Below are positions 8,182 to 16,755 of a DNA stretch of 64,000 nucleotides, piece after piece. The translations under genes were made by a program, and so were the position numbers. This DNA is from Microbacterium sp. LWH13-1.2. GTDB lineage: Bacteria; Actinomycetota; Actinomycetes; Actinomycetales; Microbacteriaceae. The notes beneath the pieces are model-generated. The model had not been told where the DNA came from. It saw only the letters and a list, made by a program, of their open reading frames with translations, and did no database searches. Numbering within the stretch: position 1 is the first letter of the stretch; each line of letters starts with the position of its first letter. The stretch lies in the NCBI RefSeq assembly GCF_038397735.1, contig NZ_CP151635.1, positions 2,294,001 through 2,358,000 on the forward strand. Direction: 5' to 3'.

Positions 8182-8799
8182 TCACGACGACGTGCCGGCC
8201 ACCTGCCAGGTCTGGATCGCGGTCAGCCCCTGAGCACCGTTGTCAGCCGTCGCCGGGAGCGTGACCGCGATGCAGTAATTGACGGTCGTGCCTCCGTTCG
8301 CCGCGACCGCCTGGGTGCCGGTCCCCCCTGTCGCCATCGTCGAGTTGTCCGGCACGACTGCGGTTCCCGCGGAGTAGGTGGTGCCGTTGCACGTCGTCCC
8401 GGCGATCGAGCGGACGCCGTAGCGGAGGTAGGTCCCGAGTCCGGTACCCGCCGTGGACGTCACGCTCAGCTGCAGCGTTCCCGCGACCGACGGGTTCGCC
8501 GTGCGCACACTGAACAGTGCGTACACCGTGTTGCCGGGCGCCATGGCGTTGAAGGGTGTGCTGAACGACAGCGTCGCCGGGGTGCCGACGGGGTGGCTCG
8601 AGAACGTCGTGCCATCCGTCGCGCCGACGATGTCGAAGCGTCCGGCGGTGAAGGTCGCGCTGCCGTACTCCGAGTCGTTCCACGCGGCGAGCGTCATCGT
8701 CGCCCCGACGCCGAACACCAGTCCGCCCGCGAGCAGAGCGCGTATCCGACGGGAGCGCAGTCGCTTCCCCTCCCGCATGCCTCGGCGGGTGTCGGCCAT
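8182..8799 (-). CDS. SipW-dependent-type secreted protein A (205 aa)
   Basis: A basic N-terminus (RSRRIRALLAG), a hydrophobic core, and the motif LAAWNDSEYGSATFTAGRFDI mark it as an alternate-signal exported protein. The mature region resembles a TasA/camelysin-like beta-sandwich: LQLSVTS, Thr-rich strands, one Cys in GTTCNGT and one in VNYCIAV. It starts two bases after the stop of the homologous upstream gene, without a clear Shine-Dalgarno, so it probably depends on translational coupling. It is paralogous to the upstream protein through the shared signal and Cys spacing. Confidence 0.78.
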   Translation of the reverse strand: MADTRRGMREGKRLRSRRIRALLAGGLVFGVGATMTLAAWNDSEYGSATFTAGRFDIVGATDGTTFSSHPVGTPATLSFSTPFNAMAPGNTVYALFSVRTANPSVAGTLQLSVTSTAGTGLGTYLRYGVRSIAGTTCNGTTYSAGTAVVPDNSTMATGGTGTQAVAANGGTTVNYCIAVTLPATADNGAQGLTAIQTWQVAGTSS

Positions 8800-8801
8800 G
8801 A

Positions 8802-9425
8802 TCAGTCCGCGGTCGAGGTGGCGGTGAACTCCCACGTCGCGGTCGCCGCAGCGCCCTGGGTGAGCCCTGCACCGGCGGTCACCGCGAAGCACAGCTGCAC
8901 GGGGGTTCCCGCAGTTCCCGCCGGAGTGCCCTCGGCGAGCGGCACCGAGGTGGCACCCGTCTGGTCGCTGAGCGTGGCGCCACTCGCGACGACGGTTCCG
9001 GTGGCTGCGGCACCGCACGTGTCGCCGGCGGCGATCGCCGTGACCGCGTACGACAGGTTCGCCTCGTTGCCGCCCGTGCCCGCGGTGATCCCCGCGGGGA
9101 GCAGGGTGGCGGAGTTCGTCGTCGTGGCGTCGAGGCGCACCCAGAAGGGCGCGTACACGACGTCGCCGGGCGACATCGACGAGGCGACGGCCGGCAGCTG
9201 GAACACGAGCGATGCCGCGGTGTCGCCGTTGTCGACGTTGTGGTCGTCGTATCCGGTGGTCGCGCTGGTCGTGGATCCTTCGAGGTTGAACGATCCGGCG
9301 GTGAAGGTGCCGGTCGCGAACTCCGAGTCGTTCCACGCCGCGAGGGTCACCCCGATCCCGACGCCGAGCACGAGCCCTCCAGCGAGCACTGCGAGAACCT
9401 TGCGTTGCGTGTCCTTCGTTGACAT
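8802..9425 (-). CDS. SipW-dependent-type secreted protein B (207 aa)
   Basis: First gene of the cluster. It has the signal KVLAVLAGGLVLGVG followed by LAAWNDSEFATGTFTAGSFNL, nearly identical in layout to the next gene. The mature part carries NVDNGDTAASLVFQLP and SPGDVVYAPFWVRLD, reminiscent of TasA/camelysin-type secreted proteins, and two Cys (GDTCG, VQLCFAV). The start is supported by GAGGGG upstream. Secreted and probably a structural surface or matrix protein. It is not recognised beyond that family. Confidence 0.78.
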   Translation of the reverse strand: MSTKDTQRKVLAVLAGGLVLGVGIGVTLAAWNDSEFATGTFTAGSFNLEGSTTSATTGYDDHNVDNGDTAASLVFQLPAVASSMSPGDVVYAPFWVRLDATTTNSATLLPAGITAGTGGNEANLSYAVTAIAAGDTCGAAATGTVVASGATLSDQTGATSVPLAEGTPAGTAGTPVQLCFAVTAGAGLTQGAAATATWEFTATSTAD

Positions 9426-9517
9426 TGCACATTCCCCCTCAGGAATTCCGACGCGCGGATGCCTGGGAATGGCCGCCCCTCAGTGGCCTGCATCCACATG
9501 TTCAGTTCGTTCGGGTC

Positions 9518-9546
9518 AGTTTTGTCCACGAGTGCGCGCAAATCAA
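9518..9546 (-). promoter_or_regulatory. Candidate promoter of the SipW cluster
   Basis: TTGATT and AAAACT on the minus strand are separated by 17 bp and lie 92 bp before the first gene of the cluster. The -10 match is weak. The remaining DNA between the cluster and lysG (9426-9672) is AT-richer than its surroundings and holds no open reading frame I trust. Confidence 0.35.
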
Positions 9547-9672
9547 GGGCATGCGGATCACGATTGAACATTTCTCACGTTATCGGAGCATGAAACGTCC
9601 AGGTGTCTTGAGAACCTGTCGAGCGGATGGGGTATGTCGATACCGCTCGAATCCGACCTCCCCCGGTCGCGG

Positions 9673-10548
9673 TCACCTCGCGAGAACGCGCCGCGCTTCG
9701 CTCGCGACCTCGGCGGCGATCGTGTCGAGCAGCGCCGAGCGCAGGTTCCACTGCTGCCAGTAGAGCCGCACTCGCAGCGGGGGGCCGCCGATCGCCACCA
9801 GCCCGTCTTCGCGCTGCAGAAGTGGCACCATGCCCCACCCCAGCCCGAGACGCACCGCCAGCGCATAGTCGGCGGATGCCGGCACGTAGTGCCTGGGCAC
9901 CCCCTGATGCGGCACCCCCATGGTTGCGAGCCACTCATGCTGCAGAGCATCACGCCGATCGAAGTCGACGAACGGCGCCGCCGCGAGGGCCTCGGGGGTC
10001 ACACCCCCGCTGAACCAGCGCTCGACGAAGCGCCGCTCGGCCATCGCGTGGTACTCCAGCACCCCGAGCGGTGCGACCGAGCATCCTGCCACCGGTTCGG
10101 CCTCGCTCGTGACCGCGGCCATCACCGTGCCCGATTCGAGAAGCCGCGCGGTGAAGTTCTGGTCATCCCGATGCAGATCGAAGTCGAGGTCATACTCTGC
10201 CGAGAGACGTGCGAGCGGGGCCAGGAACCAGGTCGCCATCGAGTCCGCATTGACCGCGAGGGGGATGCGCGTGCGCGAAGCGTCGCCGCCCTCGAGCCCC
10301 AACCCGGCGAGTGCGTCGTGCTCGAGCAGTGCGATCTGTCGCGCGAGCCGCACGACGGCCTCCCCCGCCTCTGTCAGCTGCACCGGTTTCGTGCGCACGA
10401 CGAGCACGCGCCCCAGCTGCTCCTCGAGCGCCTTGAGCCGCTGGCTGACCGCAGACGGAGTCACGCGCAGTGCCCGAGACGCCGCGTCGAGGGTTCCTTC
10501 ATCCGCGACGGCGGCGACGGTGGCGGCGAGCTCGGGGTCGATCTTCAC
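9673..10548 (-). CDS. lysG: LysR family regulator, LysG/ArgP type
   Basis: A 291-residue LysR-type protein with an N-terminal winged helix (TLDAASRALRVTPSAVSQRLKALEEQLG) and a C-terminal co-inducer-binding domain. Sequence and its divergent position to a lysE exporter fit the LysG/ArgP group, which senses basic amino acids and activates export when lysine or arginine accumulate. GTG start. A TAGCAT hexamer lies seven bases upstream, inside a 15-bp palindrome, so the protein probably represses its own gene while activating lysE. The target amino acid is inferred from family only. Confidence 0.85.
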   Translation of the reverse strand: MKIDPELAATVAAVADEGTLDAASRALRVTPSAVSQRLKALEEQLGRVLVVRTKPVQLTEAGEAVVRLARQIALLEHDALAGLGLEGGDASRTRIPLAVNADSMATWFLAPLARLSAEYDLDFDLHRDDQNFTARLLESGTVMAAVTSEAEPVAGCSVAPLGVLEYHAMAERRFVERWFSGGVTPEALAAAPFVDFDRRDALQHEWLATMGVPHQGVPRHYVPASADYALAVRLGLGWGMVPLLQREDGLVAIGGPPLRVRLYWQQWNLRSALLDTIAAEVASEARRVLAR

Positions 10549-10563
10549 ATTAGCGATGCTAAT
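10549..10563. promoter_or_regulatory. LysG operator palindrome
   Basis: ATTAGC-GAT-GCTAAT is a perfect 15-bp inverted repeat containing the LysR-type T-N11-A pattern. Its centre is about 63 bp before the lysE start and it covers the likely lysG -10, the usual place for a LysR recognition site. Confidence 0.65.
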
Positions 10564-10606
10564 GGTTCGGTAGTTATCCTCGCTGGCACTGACGCTCAGC
10601 GATGTC

Positions 10607-10612
10607 TAGCGT
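10607..10612 (+). promoter_or_regulatory. -10 hexamer of lysE (leaderless)
   Basis: TAGCGT is followed by six bases and the ATG at 10619. No ribosome binding site intervenes. Confidence 0.6.
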
Positions 10613-10618
10613 GGAACC

Positions 10619-11287
10619 ATGCTCTCCCTCTTCGCAGGCCTCGGTCTCGGCCTCTCCCTGATCGTCGCCATCGGCGCTCAGAACGTCTTCGTGCTGCGCC
10701 AGGGCATCCGCCGCGAGCACGTCCTTGCGGTGGTGATCATCTGCGCCCTCTCCGATGCACTGCTGATCGCCGCAGGCGTCGCCGGGCTGGGCTTCGTCAT
10801 CTCCGCCGCCCCCTGGCTCGTGGTCGTGGCCCGATGGGCCGGCGCCCTGTTCCTGCTCGGTTACGGCGTCATCGCCGCGCGCCGTGCGTGGCGCGGGGGC
10901 GAGGAGCTGCGAGTGGACACCGAGGATGCGGGGAGCGTCTCGCCGTCGTCGGGATCCGCCCCGACCGCGACGCGCACCGCGACCCGCACCTCCCTCGTGC
11001 CTGTGATCGCAACGGTGCTCGCGCTCACGTGGCTGAACCCGCACGTCTACCTCGACACCGTGCTGATGCTCGGTTCCATCGCCGCCACCCACGGCGAGGA
11101 GCGGTGGCTGTTCGCCGCCGGAGCGATGGCCGCCAGCATCCTGTGGTTCACGGCTCTCGGCTTCGGCGCGCGCTACGTCGGCCGCTGGCTGCGCACCGAG
11201 CGGTCATGGCGCCTCCTCGACGCGCTGATCGCCGTCGTGATGATCACGCTCGCCGTGAGCCTGGTGCTGCCTGTGCTCGGCGGCTGA
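10619..11287 (+). CDS. lysE: LysE family amino acid exporter
   Basis: A 222-residue inner-membrane protein with about six hydrophobic segments. It opens with the LysE/ArgO hallmark LIVAIGAQNVFVLRQG (18-33) and has ALTWLNPHVYLDTV in the middle, both typical of basic amino acid exporters that use the membrane potential. A hydrophilic loop lies around residues 95-125. It is divergently paired with the LysG-type regulator 70 bp away, the classical arrangement for induced lysine or arginine efflux. Leaderless start. Confidence 0.92.
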   Translation: MLSLFAGLGLGLSLIVAIGAQNVFVLRQGIRREHVLAVVIICALSDALLIAAGVAGLGFVISAAPWLVVVARWAGALFLLGYGVIAARRAWRGGEELRVDTEDAGSVSPSSGSAPTATRTATRTSLVPVIATVLALTWLNPHVYLDTVLMLGSIAATHGEERWLFAAGAMAASILWFTALGFGARYVGRWLRTERSWRLLDALIAVVMITLAVSLVLPVLGG

Positions 11288-11306
11288 GTGCGTTCCTGGC
11301 GGGGAG

Positions 11307-12128
11307 TCAGTCCCCGTCGAGCGGACGCAGGATGCGAGTGAGGAATCTCTGAGTGCGCTCATGCTGCGGAGCCCCGAAGATCTCGGAGGGCGGCCCCTCT
11401 TCGACGACGACGCCCGCGTCCATGAAGAACACGCGGTCAGCCGCCTCCCGCGCGAAGCTCAGCTCGTGCGTCACGACCACCATGCTCCAGCCCTCGTCGG
11501 CGAGCTCCTTGATCACGAGCAGCACCTCGCCGACGAGCTCGGGGTCGAGCGCGCTGGTCGGTTCGTCGAACAGGAGCAGGTCGGGGCGCAGTGCGAGAGC
11601 GCGGATGATGCCGACGCGCTGCTGCTGCCCGCCGGAGAGCTCGTGCGGACGCGCGTTCTCCTTGTCGGCGAGTCCCACCCTTGCGAGAAGCACACGAGCC
11701 TCGGCGATCACCTCGACCTTGGGGCGCCCCTGCACGCGCCACGGCCCCTCGATCACGTTCTCGATCACCGAGAGATGCGGGAAGAGATTGTGATGCTGGA
11801 AGACCATCGCCGAACGGTCGCGCAGCGCCAGACGCTTCTGCTTGCGCACGCGCTGCTTCACCGGCGCATCCGGTGCAAAGTCGATGTCAGGGCCCCCGGC
11901 CACGACGATCGTGCCGGAGTCCGGCGTCTCGAGCCCGTTGAGCGCCCTCAGCACCGTCGTCTTGCCTGATCCGCTGGGACCGATCAGCACCACGACCTCG
12001 CCGCGATGCAGCGTCAGGTCGATGCCGCGGAGCACCTCGTTGTCGCCGAAGCGCTTGTGCAGACCGCGCGCGGTCAGCAGCGCGTCGGTCGTGGGCTCAC
12101 CCGAAGGCGTGGGGTCAATGGGCGACAT
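11307..12128 (-). CDS. Polar amino acid ABC transporter, ATP-binding protein
   Basis: A 273-residue ATPase with Walker A GPSGSGKT, a Q-loop in [11 protein letters not shown], signature LSGGQQQR and Walker [15 protein letters not shown], followed by the switch His in VVTHELSFA. These are the GlnQ/HisP subfamily features, so it powers uptake of a polar amino acid, with cystine or a basic amino acid possible. It overlaps the permease gene by 14 bases and is the last gene of a three-gene operon: binding protein, permease, ATPase. It converges on lysE 19 bp away with no obvious terminator between. Confidence 0.94.
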   Translation of the reverse strand: MSPIDPTPSGEPTTDALLTARGLHKRFGDNEVLRGIDLTLHRGEVVVLIGPSGSGKTTVLRALNGLETPDSGTIVVAGGPDIDFAPDAPVKQRVRKQKRLALRDRSAMVFQHHNLFPHLSVIENVIEGPWRVQGRPKVEVIAEARVLLARVGLADKENARPHELSGGQQQRVGIIRALALRPDLLLFDEPTSALDPELVGEVLLVIKELADEGWSMVVVTHELSFAREAADRVFFMDAGVVVEEGPPSEIFGAPQHERTQRFLTRILRPLDGD

Positions 12129-12780
12129 TGCGGTCGAGCCTCCTCTCGAGCGCGCTCTGCCCGAACGACAGCACGAGACAGAGCACCCAGTAGACCAGTG
12201 CTGCGGCGAGATAGAGCACCATGAACTCCAGTGTCGCCGACGCGATCTGCTGCGCCACCTTGAACAGCTCGGTCACCAGGATCAGCGACGCGAGCGACGT
12301 GTCCTTCACGAGCGAGATGAACGTGTTCGACAGCGGCGGCACCGAGACCCTGGCGGCCTGCGGCAGGATGATGCGCGTCAGCGTGCGCGTGCGATTCATG
12401 CCGACCGTGTAGGCGGCCTCCCACTGGCCCTTCGGCACCGAGATGATCGCGGCACGCACGACCTCGGCCCCGTAGCCGCCCACGTTGAGCGACAGCGCGA
12501 TGATCGCGCTCGGCCACGGGTCGATCTTGAGCCCGATCGACCCGAGGCCGTAGAAGATCACGAACAGCTGCACGATCATCGGCGTTCCGCGGATCACCGA
12601 GATGTAGAACCGGGCGATGCCCGAGACGATCGGGTTCACCGAGATGCGCATCAACGCAGCGCCGACGGCGATCACCAGGCCCACGGCGAATGAGATCAGC
12701 GCGAGCGGAACCGTCACCGTCACCCCTGCCAGGGCGATGGGCCCGAGCGAGTCGAGGAACAGCTGCCAAGGGTTCTCCAT
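12115..12780 (-). CDS. Polar amino acid ABC transporter, permease
   Basis: A 221-residue HisM-type membrane subunit with about five transmembrane helices and the BPD-transport motif [20 protein letters not shown] (EAA loop), which contacts the ATPase. [17 protein letters not shown] is the conserved early segment of the family. A single permease suggests a homodimer. It begins three bases after the binding-protein stop and overlaps the ATPase gene, so the three are translationally coupled. Confidence 0.93.
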   Translation of the reverse strand: MENPWQLFLDSLGPIALAGVTVTVPLALISFAVGLVIAVGAALMRISVNPIVSGIARFYISVIRGTPMIVQLFVIFYGLGSIGLKIDPWPSAIIALSLNVGGYGAEVVRAAIISVPKGQWEAAYTVGMNRTRTLTRIILPQAARVSVPPLSNTFISLVKDTSLASLILVTELFKVAQQIASATLEFMVLYLAAALVYWVLCLVLSFGQSALERRLDRNVAH

Positions 12781-12783
12781 GGA

Positions 12784-13602
12784 TTACTGGGTGACGTCTT
12801 CGCCGAAGTACTTGTCGCTGATCTCCGCCAGGGTCCCGTCGGCGCGGAGCTCTTCGAGGGCTCCATCGATCGCCTCGACGAGAGACGTCTTATCCTTCGT
12901 GAACACGAACGCCTGCTCACCGGCATCGTCGGTCTCGGCGGCGATCTTCAGTCCGGAGGGGCTGTTGGTGGTCTCGTAGTCGAGGAAGGTCAACTTGTCG
13001 TTGACGGTCGCGTCGACGCGACCCTGGCGCACGAGCTCGACCGCCTGTGCCCAGCCTTCGACGCCCTCGACGGTGGCACCCGATTCGGTGGCCAGCTCGT
13101 ACCAGTTGCTCGTGAGCGACTGCGCGGTGGTCTTGCCTTCGAGGTCGTCGAACGACGAGATCGAGTCGTCGTCCTCGGGGACCACGATCACGCCGGGCGA
13201 GACGGTGTACGGAGTGCTGAACAGGTACTTCTCCTCGCGCTCGTCGTTGATGCTGACCTGGTTCGCGATCACGTCGAAGCGGCCTGCATCGAGGCCGGCG
13301 AAGATCGCATCCCACTGAGTCTCCTGGAACTCGACCTCGAGGTCCAGCTTCTCGGCCACGGCCTGGATGATCTCGACGTCGAAACCGGTGAGGTCGCCCG
13401 TGCCACCGTCGTCGTGGAAGCTGAACGGGCGGTAGGTGCCCTCAGTGGCGACCGTGAGGACGCCGTCTTTGACGAGGCCGAAGCCGTCGCCCGCGCCCTC
13501 CTCGCTCGAGCTGCTCTCGGCGGGCGAGGTGCTGCCGCTGCAGGCGGTGAGTGCGGCGGCGGCGACGACCAGTGCGGTGACGGCGATGAGGCGACGGGAC
13601 AT
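12784..13602 (-). CDS. Polar amino acid ABC transporter, substrate-binding lipoprotein
   Basis: A 272-residue extracellular lipoprotein. The signal ends in the lipobox LTAC with Cys21, then a Ser/Glu-rich linker precedes the bilobed binding domain (GVLTVATEGTYRPFSF, LTGFDVEIIQAVAEKL, WDAIFAGLDAGRFDV). These are type 3 solute-binding protein signatures, closest in feel to cystine and basic amino acid binders. The start is the ATG preceded by AGGAGG. The substrate is uncertain. First gene of the operon, with a plausible promoter 50-90 bp upstream. Confidence 0.92.
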   Translation of the reverse strand: MSRRLIAVTALVVAAAALTACSGSTSPAESSSSEEGAGDGFGLVKDGVLTVATEGTYRPFSFHDDGGTGDLTGFDVEIIQAVAEKLDLEVEFQETQWDAIFAGLDAGRFDVIANQVSINDEREEKYLFSTPYTVSPGVIVVPEDDDSISSFDDLEGKTTAQSLTSNWYELATESGATVEGVEGWAQAVELVRQGRVDATVNDKLTFLDYETTNSPSGLKIAAETDDAGEQAFVFTKDKTSLVEAIDGALEELRADGTLAEISDKYFGEDVTQ

Positions 13603-13657
13603 GTGACCCTCCTGGGGTGCGGTGTGAGGCGCGAGTGCTGTGGCGCGGAACTCACCC

Positions 13658-13687
13658 ACAGTACGTGGCATCCGCCTCTCATCCCAA
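13658..13687 (-). promoter_or_regulatory. Promoter of the amino acid ABC operon
   Basis: TTGGGA and TACTGT lie 18 bp apart on the minus strand, about 56 bp before the binding-protein start. The -35 is identical to that of the rplJ promoter. Confidence 0.5.
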
Positions 13688-13723
13688 CATCCGATGACGC
13701 TCGATGTCGTCCGGGGATGCAGA

Positions 13724-13750
13724 AAGGCCCCCGCGTGCTGCGGGGGCCTC
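13724..13750 (-). terminator. Terminator after rplK-rplA
   Basis: A 9-10-bp GC-rich stem (GGCCCCCGC and complement) with a short loop, followed on the minus strand by TTTCT. It sits 14 bp past the rplA stop. Confidence 0.8.
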
Positions 13751-13763
13751 TCTGGAATCACAC

Positions 13764-14453
13764 TCAGATGGAGTTGACGTCCAGCGGGATGCCGGGGCCG
13801 AACGTGGTCGACACGGCGCCCTTCTGGATGTAACGGCCCTTCGAGCTCGACGGCTTGAGGCGGACGATCTCCTCGAGCGCTGCGCCGATGTTCTCGTCGA
13901 GCTGCTCAGCGGAGAACGACGACTTGCCCACGACGAAGTGCACGTTGGCGTGCTTGTCGACGCGGAACTCGATCTTTCCGCCCTTGATCTCCTCGACGGC
14001 CTTGGCCGTGTTGGGGGTCACGGTGCCGGTCTTCGGGTTCGGCATGAGTCCACGCGGACCCAGGACCTTTCCGAGACGACCGACCTGGCCCATGAGCTCC
14101 GGGGTCGAGACGGCCGCGTCGAACGCGGTCCAGCCTGCGGCGACCTTCTCGATGAGCTCGGCGCCGCCGACCTCATCTGCACCTGCGGCGATCGCCGCCT
14201 CGGCCGCGGGGCCGGTGGCGAAGACGATGACGCGGGCGGTCTTACCGGTGCCGTGGGGCAGGATGACAGTGCCGCGCACCATCTGGTCTGCCTTGCGGGG
14301 GTCGACCGAGAGCTTCAGCGCGACCTCGACGGTCGAGTCGAACTTCGACGAGCCGGTCTCCTTGGCGAGGGCGACTGCCTCGGTGGGAGTGTAGAAACGG
14401 TCTGCCTCGATCTTCTCGGCGGCAGCCTTGTAAGCCTTGGACTTCGTAGCCAT
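13764..14453 (-). CDS. rplA: Large ribosomal subunit protein uL1
   Basis: A 229-residue L1 of normal length. The two-domain protein binds 23S rRNA helices 76-78 at the tRNA exit side, and in many bacteria represses its own mRNA. Recognisable segments include [33 protein letters not shown] and [15 protein letters not shown]. It lies 11 bp downstream of rplK and forms a two-gene unit with it. Unusually, rplJ-rplL do not follow directly but lie about 11.6 kb further along. Confidence 0.98.
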   Translation of the reverse strand: MATKSKAYKAAAEKIEADRFYTPTEAVALAKETGSSKFDSTVEVALKLSVDPRKADQMVRGTVILPHGTGKTARVIVFATGPAAEAAIAAGADEVGGAELIEKVAAGWTAFDAAVSTPELMGQVGRLGKVLGPRGLMPNPKTGTVTPNTAKAVEEIKGGKIEFRVDKHANVHFVVGKSSFSAEQLDENIGAALEEIVRLKPSSSKGRYIQKGAVSTTFGPGIPLDVNSI

Positions 14454-14464
14454 GATTATTCTCC

Positions 14465-14896
14465 TCAGCCCTCGACCGTGATGCCCATGGAACGGGCGGT
14501 GCCGGCGATGATCTTCGAGGCAGCCTCGATGTCGTTCGCGTTCAGGTCGGCCTGCTTGGTCTCAGCGATCTGACGGACCTGGTCCTTGGTGATCTTCGCG
14601 ACCTTGACCGTGTGAGGCGTCGCCGAGCCCTTGGGCACGCCGGCTGCCTTCTTGATGAGCTCCGCGGCCGGCGGGGTCTTCAGGATGAACGTGAAGCTGC
14701 GGTCCTCGTAGACAGTGATCTCGACGGGGATGACGTTGCCGCGCTGCGACTCGGTCGCGGCGTTGTACGCCTTGCAGAACTCCATGATGTTGACGCCATG
14801 CTGACCGAGCGCGGGGCCGATCGGCGGCGCCGGGTTGGCTGCACCGGCGTTGATCTGAAGCTTGATCAGGCCGGTCACCTTCTTCTTCGGTGCCAT
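14465..14896 (-). CDS. rplK: Large ribosomal subunit protein uL11
   Basis: A 143-residue L11 with the N-terminal domain carrying the proline-rich [20 protein letters not shown] and a C-terminal rRNA-binding domain (RSMGITVEG at the end). L11 forms the base of the factor-binding stalk and is needed for RelA activation. The start is supported by GGAAGAGG two bases upstream. It is transcribed with rplA from a promoter beyond the hairpin that follows nusG. Confidence 0.98.
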
Positions 14897-15006
14897 ATCC
14901 TCTTCCTTTCATCGAACGGATGCGGGTGCATCCGCTCTCCCGCGAACCCGGCATCTCCGGGCTGCGGTCGTCTGCGCGCACACCGAAGCGGCACACAAAC
15001 CAGACA

Positions 15007-15036
15007 AGTCTACCTGATCGGCAGGCATGCCGGGAA
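15007..15036 (-). promoter_or_regulatory. Candidate promoter of rplK-rplA
   Basis: TTCCCG and TAGACT are separated by 18 bp on the minus strand, just past the nusG hairpin. They would give a leader of about 105 nt. Confidence 0.4.
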
Positions 15037-15038
15037 CG

Positions 15039-15074
15039 CGAGAACGGCCGCCCCGAAAGGGACGGCCGTTCTCG
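15039..15074 (-). terminator. Hairpin after nusG
   Basis: A 12-bp perfect stem (CGAGAACGGCCG and complement) with a further CCC/GGG pairing inside, 13 bp past the nusG stop. There is no T-tract on the minus strand, so termination may be partial and allow some read-through to rplK-rplA. Confidence 0.65.
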
Positions 15075-15087
15075 TGAAAAGAGTGTG

Positions 15088-16137
15088 TCAGACCATCTTG
15101 GTGACCTGGTCGAACGACAGCTCGACCGGGGTCTCACGCTCGAAGAGGGAGACGAGCACCGTGAGCTTGCCGCTCTCGGGCTTGATCTCGCTGATCGAAC
15201 CGGGAAGACCCGCGAACGAGCCCTCCTTGATCGTGATGGTCTCGCCGACCTCGAAGTCGACCTCGGCCGGAAGCGGACGAGCGACGGCGACGCCGCCCTT
15301 GGACGCGATGTTCTTCGCGGTCGGGGCGTCCTTGACCTCGACGAGGGACTTCAGCATGTTGAAGGCCTCTTCGAAACGCAGGGGGGTCGGGTTGTGGGCG
15401 TTGCCCACGAAGCCGGTGACACCGGGAGTGTGGCGCACGACAGACCAGGTGTCCTCCGTGAGCTCCATCCGCACGAGCACGTAGCCCGGGATGCGCACGC
15501 GGGTGACCATCTTGCGCTGGCCGTTCTTGATCTCGACGACGTCCTCCATCGGGACCTCGATCTGGTAGATCTCGTCCTCGACCTCGAGCGTCGACTTGCG
15601 CTGCTCGATGTTCGCCTTGACCTTGCGCTCGAAACCGGCGTACGAGTGGATGACGTACCACTTGCCCGGGAGCATCCGCAGGTCGAGACGGAACGCCTCG
15701 TACGGGTCTTCCTCGGCGTCCTCGTCCTCATCGGACTCGGCGTCGTCGTCGGTCTGCTCGTCATCGGCGCCGAGGTCGGGACCGTCGTACGGGGTGACCT
15801 CGTCGGCCTCAGCGGCCTCGAGCTCGGCGGTCTCTTCCGCCACAGAGTCGTTGAGGACCTCAGCGGCAGCCTCAGACTCAGCCGCTTCGTCCAGATTGAG
15901 AGCGTCGTTCACGATCGCGTCAGCCTCCGGGTCGTCGATTTCGATGTCGGTGTCGTCGTTCTGGATCTCGGCGTCGCCCTCGGCGTCGACGTCCTCGATG
16001 TGGATGGCGACGTGCTCAGCAGGGGTGACGGAATTCTCTTCCGCGGCGAGCACGTTGCCCTCCTGGGCTTCGTCCTCTTCGCTGGACTGCTCGGCAGCCG
16101 TCGCCCAGTCGGCGTCGTCGGAATATCGTTCAGACAC
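15088..16137 (-). CDS. nusG: Transcription termination/antitermination protein NusG
   Basis: A 349-residue NusG with a long acidic N-terminal extension (about 155 residues, Asp/Glu/Ala-rich, probably disordered) before the NGN domain that begins [20 protein letters not shown]. The C-terminal KOW domain includes [19 protein letters not shown]. NusG binds the RNA polymerase clamp, affects pausing, and links polymerase to ribosome or Rho. Extensions of this kind are known in actinobacteria. I prefer the GTG preceded by GGAAAGAA; an in-frame TTG five codons upstream has no better support. It lies 41 bp after secE. Confidence 0.95.
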   Translation of the reverse strand: MSERYSDDADWATAAEQSSEEDEAQEGNVLAAEENSVTPAEHVAIHIEDVDAEGDAEIQNDDTDIEIDDPEADAIVNDALNLDEAAESEAAAEVLNDSVAEETAELEAAEADEVTPYDGPDLGADDEQTDDDAESDEDEDAEEDPYEAFRLDLRMLPGKWYVIHSYAGFERKVKANIEQRKSTLEVEDEIYQIEVPMEDVVEIKNGQRKMVTRVRIPGYVLVRMELTEDTWSVVRHTPGVTGFVGNAHNPTPLRFEEAFNMLKSLVEVKDAPTAKNIASKGGVAVARPLPAEVDFEVGETITIKEGSFAGLPGSISEIKPESGKLTVLVSLFERETPVELSFDQVTKMV

Positions 16138-16178
16138 GTTGCTTCTTTCCAATCACTGCGGCCAGGGCCGCGAAGGCG

Positions 16179-16451
16179 TCAGGCGCCCGGAACCCCGAAG
16201 ACGATGTGTGTCACCCAGGCGAACAGGGTGTCAAGTCCGTAGACGATGCCCATGACGATCAGAACGAAGACGAGCACCACCGCAGTGAACTTGACCAGTT
16301 CCTTGCGGGTCGGCGTGACGACCTTGCGCAGCTCTGCGATGACCTGACGGAAGAACAGGGCGATGCTCCCGAAGAAGCCTGCGATGCCACGCTTCTTCTC
16401 GCGGGTGGCTCCTGACGCGACGACCTCGCCGCGCGGTTCGTCCTGATCCAT
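16179..16451 (-). CDS. secE: Preprotein translocase subunit SecE
   Basis: A 90-residue protein with a basic amphipathic stretch (FFRQVIAELRKVVTPTRKEL, about 33-52) and a single C-terminal transmembrane helix (about 54-75). This is the minimal SecE that clamps SecY in the translocon. It sits between tRNA-Trp and nusG, the standard bacterial order. The start is the first ATG after the tRNA and gives a hydrophilic N-terminus of about 25 residues. Confidence 0.96.
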   Translation of the reverse strand: MDQDEPRGEVVASGATREKKRGIAGFFGSIALFFRQVIAELRKVVTPTRKELVKFTAVVLVFVLIVMGIVYGLDTLFAWVTHIVFGVPGA

Positions 16452-16490
16452 CCTGAATGTACCTTTCGTGTGTCAGCGTGTGCTGACGCG

Positions 16491-16563
<73 letters not shown>

Positions 16564-16637
16564 AGAGACCGGGAGGTCTCGGGGTGTCATCTTCATCCTG
16601 CCACCGCAACCGGACCGGAAGGACCGGGGCACGGCGA

Positions 16638-16666
16638 AAGAATGCAGACAACAACTGCTCGTCAAG
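16638..16666 (-). promoter_or_regulatory. Candidate promoter of tRNA-Trp/secE
   Basis: TTGACG and TTCTTT lie 17 bp apart on the minus strand, about 75 bp before the tRNA. The -35 is strong but the -10 is weak. Confidence 0.35.
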
Positions 16667-16755
16667 CATACGGCATCCTCCGGCCGGTGCCGAACCGGGC
16701 CCGGCCGGGGCGTTGTTGTTAGGCTCGGCGGGCGGATGCAACCGGAGGGAGCGCA

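Noticed and set aside
16138..16152. TTG start for nusG five codons upstream
   Set aside because: GTG has GGAAAGAA at a good distance, while the TTG has none.
14890..16242. A 450-codon open frame antisense to nusG
   Set aside because: An artefact of the repeated acidic codons in the NusG extension.
16472..16487. A 6-bp hairpin after tRNA-Trp as a terminator
   Set aside because: The stem is short and no T-tract follows. secE starts close by, so processing is more likely than termination.
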